Positions 57,281 to 64,000 of a DNA stretch of 64,000 nucleotides are shown one piece after another (the first letter of the stretch is position 1; each line of letters starts with the position of its first letter). This stretch comes from Lantana camara (lineage: Eukaryota; Streptophyta; Magnoliopsida; Lamiales; Verbenaceae), in NCBI GenBank assembly GCA_037501455.1, contig CM074856.1, positions 46,467,001 through 46,531,000 on the forward strand, in the 5' to 3' direction. The notes under the pieces were generated by a model that was not told the origin of the DNA, searched no databases, and saw nothing but the letters and a program-made list of their open reading frames with translations. A program made the position numbers and the translations under genes.

Positions 57281-58082
57281 TGATCCGGCTCAAAATGGTC
57301 GAGCGTCGATCAATCAGAAATTTATAAATTTGGGCTCTTTATCGACCTGAAAATACTCAACACACGTGAACTCAAAGGCCAAACTGGAAAACTAGGGGTT
57401 TGACCAGTTTTTTCTCTCCGATGCTCAGGTCAGTATTGGATTCTTAGAAAGAGAAATAAATGCTCTTGAATGCTTACCAACAACTATTCAAGGGTGGCGC
57501 ATATATAACCTTAGTCAAATAACATAGTAGTATGTATATGGCAGCTATGCATTAAATACGTTCGAGCGATTGACCCAGAGGGAAAATGCTCAATCTCACC
57601 AAGGAGGCATGAAGCGCGCCATCTTTCCCCTTTGGGCAATGTCAGGCACAGATGAGCATTAAATGCTTCTGAGTGCGTCAGAGCCAGGGAATGAGAGAGT
57701 GACGCGTGTCCTGATAATGGAGCGTCTCGGGCATGGGAATGTAGATTGACGCGTGGTGATGATCCGTAATGTCGATGACCACTTTTCTCCATCCACTCAT
57801 CCATGCGGGATGGAGTGGGGGCGAGAGAATAAAACCTGGGGCGTAGTTCCTTGGTCAAGGCCAGGATTAGACTCGTATCGATTTGACCCCAAACAACTCG
57901 ATCTGGATGTGGAACTAGAAGGGGTTAGACTTGAGGTCGAGAGGTTGCTTTTGGTCTCCTCAAGCCCACGCAGCTCTCTCTATTAGTCAGGGTGACTCGG
58001 GGTCCACGTGGCTCTGCGTTGGGCGCACCACGTGGCTCTGCGTTGGGCGCGCCACGTGGCCTAATAATATTATGCCATGTCA
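57281..58082 (-). repeat. 5' LTR of the gypsy element
   Basis: TGATCCGGCTC...CCATGTCA on the plus strand, 802 bases with TG..CA ends. The minus-strand TATA box GGTTATATATGCG is at about 57498-57510, about 580 bases in. Confidence 0.7.
58004..58061. repeat. 24-base tandem repeat carrying CACGTG
   Basis: CCACGTGGCTCTGCGTTGGG with CGC(A/G) is repeated twice and begins a third time. Each copy supplies one G-box CACGTG in the distal promoter part of the LTR. Confidence 0.8.
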
Positions 58083-58926
58083 TATTCTTTTTATTTTTTT
58101 CCTATATTTTCTAAATTAAATTTTGAATATTTCCTATGAATATATACTTATTAAGTTTATATTAAGGTGGACAATTTAATTTAATATATTTAAATAATAA
58201 TAATTTTTTATTTGCATGCGCATCGACTGTGCATAATTACTAGTTTAATATTATCTTATTCTATTTATTCATTTATTTATCATAAAACTATAATTATATT
58301 AAAAATAATTATAAAGTAAGTAATAACATGAAAATTGTATTTTAACATCTTTCTTTTTGCACACACATCGAGTGTGCAGATTCCTAGTTAATTAGCAGCA
58401 GATATTATTTTATAATATTTATTCATTTATTTATTACAACTTAGTATTACGAAAAATAATTATAATCTATATTATATTAAAAAGAAACTCTATTTTGCCT
58501 CATAAACGAAAGTTTTTTTTTATCTAAATTACATATTTACCCTTTTAATTATCCCTAAAAAATTGTGTAGAATCATAAAATTAAGGATAAAAGAGAGATT
58601 TTTCACAAATTTTGGCATTTATCACGCCATATTATGATGCCCCAAAATATCATTTTCCTTATTAAAAGTTATTCGCGTTGGGGTTATGATGGTAATGTTA
58701 TAGAGTTGATGAAAAGCCACGATCTCCTTTGCGAAACTGAACAAATTTCTAATTCTCACTCCCTCCCAAAGTAAATACTGAAAAATCAAAATCTATTTTC
58801 TTCCTCTTCACCATGAATTTCTAATTCTCAGAAGGCGTAGGTGATGGCATCACTATTAAGAATCAAGAACAACTGACCTGACACTGATCGGTTAATCTTC
58901 ATTGTAAAATTTTGATTAGTTCATAT
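58083..58926. other. AT-rich spacer with Helitron-like ends
   Basis: No gene. GCATGCGCATCGACTGTGC then CTAGT ends near 58243, and GCACACACATCGAGTGTGC then CCTAGT ends near 58389. Both are hairpins followed by CTAG. TCTATATTATATTAAAAAG starts near 58465. These fit 3' and 5' ends of plant Helitrons, but no full element is defined. Confidence 0.35.
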
Positions 58927-60690
58927 TGTTCACGTAAAATTTTATTTCTTGCTAAATAAATTACAAGACAAAAAAAAATATATATATAAACAAGAAATAT
59001 AATAATTTAAAGAGATTAACAAACTCGAGGGAATAAATCCTATCAAATTCTATTCCTCTTATTCTTCTCTTCAACTTTGCATTCGAGGGTGTGAAGCTTA
59101 TTCCCAAACACGTAGTTGTGATTTTTTTTGAATTTGATGGAGAAAAACCCGTGTGGTCTACTTCGATGTTGAAATCAAAAGTTGGAGTGAAGGTTTCAAT
59201 TTCTTGTAGCTTTGATGAAATCAAAGAACCTTCAAAGGTTGTAGCTAGATTTCAAGATTGTAGCCGGAGTTGCCGATTTGGGGTACCCGGATTTGAAGAT
59301 CAAATTTAAATACAAACTTGAAGAATATTCGAAAACGAGGATTCGAAGACCGAAGAAGAATCTTGGAGCCTTGAAGGTGGAGATTTGAAGATCAATGTGA
59401 AGATTTAAAGTCGAAGACTTAAAGACCGATGATGAACTTGAAGAATAATCGAAGACGAATTTGAAGAAGTCGTCGCTACCGAAGGCGAACTTGAAGGAGA
59501 CTAGAACACGGATTTGAAGGCTTGAAGTCAATTCTTGAAGACTTGTAGATCGGCATTCATATGTTAGACGTATGCACTTGCATTCCTCGTTCTCATCCTT
59601 GGTGTGTTGAATGAACTACCAATACCCTTTTTTATAATGAAGATTTTGGGATTTCTAGCTTATCACTACGTTATTTGATATTTATCTCTTGTATTTTTTT
59701 TAAGAGCTAATATCAAATAAAATCAATTGGTTATTTATCTCTTACAAATATTTAATTTTATAAAATAATATCAAATTTAATCTTGATTTGGGAAGATAAC
59801 ATATTTATCATTATCCTACCGAATATTTATATTTTTTTTAAAATAACTGTGCGTATAGATGACCCCACTCAAGTATCGTCGAAAGATATTTGTAAGAGAG
59901 ATGAAACTTGAAGTATTCGATTTTGCTCACTTGGCATAGAAATATATTATCATTTTTTCTTCAACATGTGACTGAGCTGGAAAATTAATTCAAACTGTGT
60001 GTGTACCCCCTCAAGATGATCAAGTCATGATGTAGTTCAAATTTTATTTTTGTAAATTTGTAGACATTTTATACTCGTGTCAAGGAGCTTTTTTTTTTTT
60101 TTTTCCAGTGATGTACCATAAAAATAATTATGGCTCAATCCATAAAGACGGCCCAAATAGCCCAATCCTGGATGAGCAACAGGAGGGAAGAACTTAACTT
60201 CCAGCTTGAATGTACACTACAGTTGGAATGCTGTGAATTATTAGCAGGATGTTTGGACTTGTTTTAAGACGGATCGGATCAAGAGTCAGCCCAATTTGGC
60301 ATGTGCCCATTTAGTCAAGACATGCTTGGTTGGTTAAGAAACGTGAGGGATAGGTAGAAATTTGAATTCAAATAGTGGGGGATAACTTCCCCCACTTTTG
60401 GTGGAAACCCTAACAAACTTGGAGCTGGAAAGCAGGAGTTGCCTACCTACCTGGGGGGTTGAAGGACGTGAAGGCCAGCTATAAAAGAAACAGAAGATTA
60501 TTTTTGGAGAGACTAATTGATTTTTAGCTATTTGGCACTCATACACACCTTCTCTATCAAGATTCTCTTTTATTCCCTCTTGTAACGATCAGTAATATAA
60601 GTCTTTCTCATTATCTCTGTCATTTCTTCTCTTTCATTTTGACAATTCAAGGCCTATCTATATAAATTTAGTGGTGTCGCATTTTTGATA
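58927..60690 (-). repeat. 3' LTR of the gag-only element; inner end approximate
   Basis: It matches 62509 onwards. The part up to about 59480 differs by many substitutions and indels; the part after it is almost identical to 63008-64000. A plus-strand TATA-like GCTATAAAAGAAAC at 60477 is on the unexpected strand, so another element may be embedded in both LTRs. Confidence 0.6.
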
Positions 60691-60714
60691 AGCATCAGTT
60701 AGACAACAGTGTTG

Positions 60715-61090
60715 TACTTGAATTTGGTTTTAAACAGTTTATACTCGTGTTAAGGGGTAACTTAAATTTGATTTTGGAAATAATTTATACTCATTTTAAG
60801 GAGTATACTTGAACTTGATTTTAAACAATTTATACTCGTATTAAGGAGTATATTGGAACTTGATTTTAAACAGTTTACACTCGTGTTAAGGAATAACCAA
60901 AATTTGATTTTGAAAACAGTTTATAATAGTGTTAAGGAGTATACTTGAACTTGATTTTAAATAGTTTATACTCGTATTAAGGAGCATAATGGAACTTGAT
61001 CTAAAACAGTTTATGCTCGTGTCAAGGAGTGTACTTGATTTTGGTTTTAAACAGTTTATACTTATGTTTAAGGAGTATTTTGACAATTTA
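60715..61090. repeat. Tandem array of about 50-base units
   Basis: About seven units are built on AGTTTATACTCGTGTTAAGG then AGTATACTTGAACTTGATTT, with a few divergent copies. A single related unit, TTTATACTCGTGTCAAGGAG, also lies within the LTRs (60068 and 63592). The minus frame through the array (60886-61086) is repetitive and not a gene. Confidence 0.8.
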
Positions 61091-61341
61091 GCCTATTATC
61101 AAGGAATAACTCTAACTTTCACATAACATTCAATTGCCCCAAGAATTTTCTTGGGTGTTTGTTGAGGCATCTTAAAAAATTATGTTTCCTTATCTTACGA
61201 GTCTCATAATTTTATCCTTAATTGGAAAACACTTTTCTGTAAGGTGACTAAAAACTTGATGATATTTTCAGTATCTTAAGTCACTCAGCTTTTCCATTTC
61301 ATCAGAACGTTTTGATTTAGGAAACTCAATAAGTTTCTTAG

Positions 61342-62427
61342 TCAACAGTTCGTCGAAAATTGTAAGCATATCAGAATCTGAAAATGGGTATTCTTCTCTG
61401 GATTTTTCGTGAAGATGTCAATTTCATGACTAACAATGACGAGTTCCATGTCATGAGCACGAGTAGCCAATTCTTTAAAATTGTAAGGCTTAATTCCTTG
61501 AAGGATATAAAGAAGTTCCCTATTCATCCCTTGAATGCACATCTCCACAAAAAATACTTTGGAGAGTCTTTCTATGCAGTTTAGGCTTAGTGCTTGCCAT
61601 CGGTTGATGTAATCTACAACTGGTTCATATTTCCATTGTTTTGTGTTCGTGAGCTCGATCAAGCTTAGTATGCGGCGAGTGCTATAGAATCGATTGAGAA
61701 ATTCTCTCTTCATCTTGTCCCAACTATCCATTTACTCAGGTTTTAAGTTGACATACCAATCAAAAACACTTCCCTTAAGTGATAGCACGAATTGCTTTAT
61801 CAGATGATCATCGTATGTCCCTGCTTTATTGCACGTTTCCACGAAGTGGGTGAGATGTTGCTTTAAAACGCCATTCCCCGCGAACTATTGAAAATTTAGA
61901 GGTTGGTAGCCGTAGCCAACCGGCATTCTCAAAGAATCAATACGTTTTGTGTATGCTGGAGAGTTTTGAGAAGATAAGCCATGTTGAACTCTTATAATTG
62001 TATTGACTATCATATTTTCCAGTTCTTGCATTGACAAATTAGCAATGGACATAGAGGATTAATTTGGCCTTGCTACGAAGCCGCACTTTTGAAGAGGAAG
62101 ATTCACTTGTGTCGTGTCTGCCGTAACTTGAACTAAAGAAATTGGAGTGTTGCGGCTAGACTGGTCATGATTGTTATTTTCTAATTTGCTCATGAGTTGG
62201 GCGATCTGAAAGTCCTTGTCTTCTAGAGTCTTTTGTAGATAAGCTATTGCTTGAGCCATTTGTGCAATTTGCTCTTCAGTAGGAATTTCCTTCGAGTTTG
62301 TAGCCTTTGGGCTTGAAGGATTTGAATTGTCTGATGATTTCAAGTTGCTGAGACGACTAACTGCAGAAGACCTTAAAGTTTAATCAATTCCCTTATTCTT
62401 CAGCTCGAGCTGGTTCTTTGGAGCCAT
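61342..62427 (-). pseudogene. Gag with in-frame stops and no frameshift
   Basis: Start MAPKNQLELKNKG at 62427. One frame runs to 61342 with stops at 62380-62382, 62059-62061, 61885-61887 and 61732-61734. Before the middle stops lies a coiled-coil-like segment (EQIAQMAQAIAYLQKTL). After them come NFQ, HFVETCNKAGTYDD, and the retrotransposon gag core (WDKMKREFLNRFYSTRRI, INRWQALSLNC, ELATRAHDMEL). Gag forms the cytoplasmic particle that packages the RNA. The family usually reads Q at FQQF, so at least one stop is CAG to TAG. Confidence 0.75.
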
Positions 62428-62487
62428 GGAGAATTCATGGAAGTAGAAACTTACTATGGAAGAGAAGAGCTGAGAGGTAGGATCCGT

Positions 62488-62508
62488 CCCACTAGGCGTG
62501 CCAAAATT
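62488..62508 (-). other. Primer-binding-site region of the gag-only element
   Basis: On the minus strand AATTTTGGCACGCCTAGTGG follows the LTR end GTGTGACA. Confidence 0.65.
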
Positions 62509-64000
62509 TGTCACACAAATTTTATTTTCTGCAAAATAAATTACAAGACAAAAAATAATACAAACATGAAATACAATAATTTAAAGAGATTAACAAACTT
62601 GAGGGAATAAATCCTATCGAAGTCTATTCCTCTAATTCTTCTCTTCAAACCGTGTGGTCTACATCGATGTTGAAATCAAAAGTTGGAATTGAAGGTTTCA
62701 ATTTCTTGTAGTTTTGATGAAATTGAAGAATCTTCAAAGGTTGTAGCTGGATTTCAAGATCATAGTCAGAGTTACCGATTTGGTGGTAACCGGATTTGAA
62801 GACAAACTTGAAGAAGATTCGAAGATGAAGATTTGAAGACTGGAGACAAATTTTGAAAACTTGAAGTCGGAGATTTTAATATCAATGTGAAGATTTAATG
62901 TCAAAGACTTGAAAACCGGTGGGAAGATTTGAAGTCAAAATCTTGAAGACCGATGATGAACTTGAAGAAGATTCGAAGACGAATTTGAAGAATTCGTCAC
63001 AACCGAAGGCGAACTTGAAGGAGACTAGAACACGGATTTGAAGGCTTGAAGTCAATTCTTGAAGACTTGTAGATCGGCATTCATATGTTAGACGTATGCA
63101 CTTGCATTCCTCGTTCTCATCCTTGGTGTGTTGAATGAACTACCAATACCCTTTTTTATAATGAAGATTTTGGGATTTCTAGCTTATCACTACGTTATTT
63201 GATATTTATCTCTTGTATTTTTTTTAAGAGCTAATATCAAATAAAATCAATTGGTTATTTATCTCTTACAAATATTTAATTTTATAAAATAATATCAAAT
63301 TTAATCTTGATTTGGGAAGATAACATATTTATCATTATCCTACCGAATATTTATATTTTTTTTAAAATAACTGTGCGTATAGATGACCCCACTCAAGTAT
63401 CGTCGAAAGATATTTGTAAGAGAGATGAAACTTGAAGTATTCGATTTTGCTCACTTGGCATAGAAATATATTATCATTTTTTCTTCAACATGTGACTGAG
63501 CTGGAAAATTAATTCAAACTGTGTGTGTACCCCCTCAAGATGATCAAGTCATGATGTAGTTCAAATTTTATTTTTGTAAATTTGTAGACATTTTATACTC
63601 GTGTCAAGGAGCTTTTTTTTTTTTTTTTTCCAGTGATGTACCATAAAAATAATTATGGCTCAATCCATAAAGACGGCCCAAATAGCCCAATCCTGGATGA
63701 GCAACAGGAGGGAAGAACTTAACTTCCAGCTTGAATGTACACTACAGTTGGAATGCTGTGAATTATTAGCAGGATGTTTGGACTTGTTTTAAGACGGATC
63801 GGATCAAGAGTCAGCCCAATTTGGCATGTGCCCATTTAGTCAAGACATGCTTGGTTGGTTAAGAAACGTGAGGGATAGGTAGAAATTTGAATTCAAATAG
63901 TGGGGGATAACTTCCCCCACTTTTGGTGGAAACCCTAACAAACTTGGAGCTGGAAAGCAGGAGTTGCCTACCTACCTGGGGGGTTGAAGGACGTGAAGGC
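62509..64000 (-). repeat. 5' LTR of the gag-only element, cut by the window edge
   Basis: It starts TGTCACACAAATTTTATTTT and matches 58927-60475. The segment after 63008 differs from the other copy only by one T in a homopolymer (63613-63629). Confidence 0.7.

Larger units (their letters stand above)
51833..58082 (-). mobile_element. Truncated Ty3/gypsy element, split by another LTR
   Basis: From right to left: 5' LTR (57281-58082), GTTTGGCGTCGTCTGTGGGA leader, degenerate gag (57197 to about 55810), a foreign long LTR (52793 to about 55800), protease (52792-52523), and the start of reverse transcriptase (52070-51833), where it is cut at the Athila-like LTR. No 3' LTR. Confidence 0.7.
58927..64000 (-). 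mobile_element. Gag-only LTR element (TR-GAG-like), incomplete at the window edge
   Basis: Repeats from 58927 and from 62509 flank an internal region whose only coding content is gag on the minus strand. Beside the right LTR the minus strand reads AATTTTGGCACGCCTAGTGGGAC, recognisable as the plant gypsy TTGGCACGCCCGGTGGGAC leader. Gag without pol between LTRs fits the TR-GAG class of non-autonomous elements. The right LTR continues past 64000. Confidence 0.7.

Noticed and set aside
60477..60490. Plus-strand TATA box as evidence that the 58927-64000 element is plus-oriented
   Set aside because: Primer-site sequence and gag both place the element on the minus strand; the TATA may belong to an embedded fragment.
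60886..61086. Repetitive 66-codon minus frame as a repeat protein
   Set aside because: It simply translates the 50-base tandem array; unit length is not a multiple of three in all copies.

Overview
This window is repeat-dominated nuclear DNA from a flowering plant, most likely a eudicot; the species cannot be named from sequence alone. The evidence is plant Ty3/gypsy gag and protease sequence of Athila type, chromovirus-like long LTRs beginning TGTAA(C/T)GCCCCG, a plant PIF/Harbinger transposon with introns and Myb/SANT-like genes, and a hAT-type MITE with GAGCCGAGCC-rich ends. I found no ordinary single-copy host gene, no tRNA or rRNA gene, no CRISPR array and no bacterial-style operon. Nearly all reading frames are fragments of transposable elements or chance frames.

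Layout. 1-3948 is the truncated end of a long minus-strand LTR. 3949-6264 is unassigned AT-rich DNA with promoter-like motifs. 6270-15031 is a decayed minus-strand Ty3/gypsy element (degenerate gag-protease only) whose 5' LTR carries a plus-strand solo LTR (11374-13932). 15032-16276 is unassigned flank. 16277-48671 is a plus-strand Athila-type element flanked by CCTTC. Its 5' LTR carries a minus-strand solo LTR (17070-20840, itself holding a hAT MITE) and a large insertion (about 21224-40030). Inside that insertion is a PIF/Harbinger transposon (23229-39830, TSD TTA), and inside the transposon a 9.3-kb gag/pol-less LTR element (24766-34091, TSD TTGTA). The Athila 3' LTR carries another solo LTR (45855-47335). 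48918-51825 is a truncated minus-strand Athila-like element. 51833-58082 is a truncated minus-strand gypsy element split by a further long LTR (52793 to about 55800). 58083-58926 is AT-rich with Helitron-like ends. 58927 to the window end is a minus-strand gag-only element that runs off the edge.

The most coherent gene system is the PIF/Harbinger element. It has a transposase with all three DDE residues, a Myb/SANT-like ORF1, two further Myb/SANT-like genes and a small GRF-type zinc-finger protein. One of the extra Myb genes is cut in an exon by the nested LTR element.

The strongest unexplained signal is a set of short GC-rich palindrome arrays near the TATA boxes of several LTR families. 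The palindrome sequence does not follow the LTR family it sits in. One array also lies inside the Athila element, just upstream of a TATA box and an env-position ORF. Coordinates of boundaries were read by eye; those marked unresolved are approximate.
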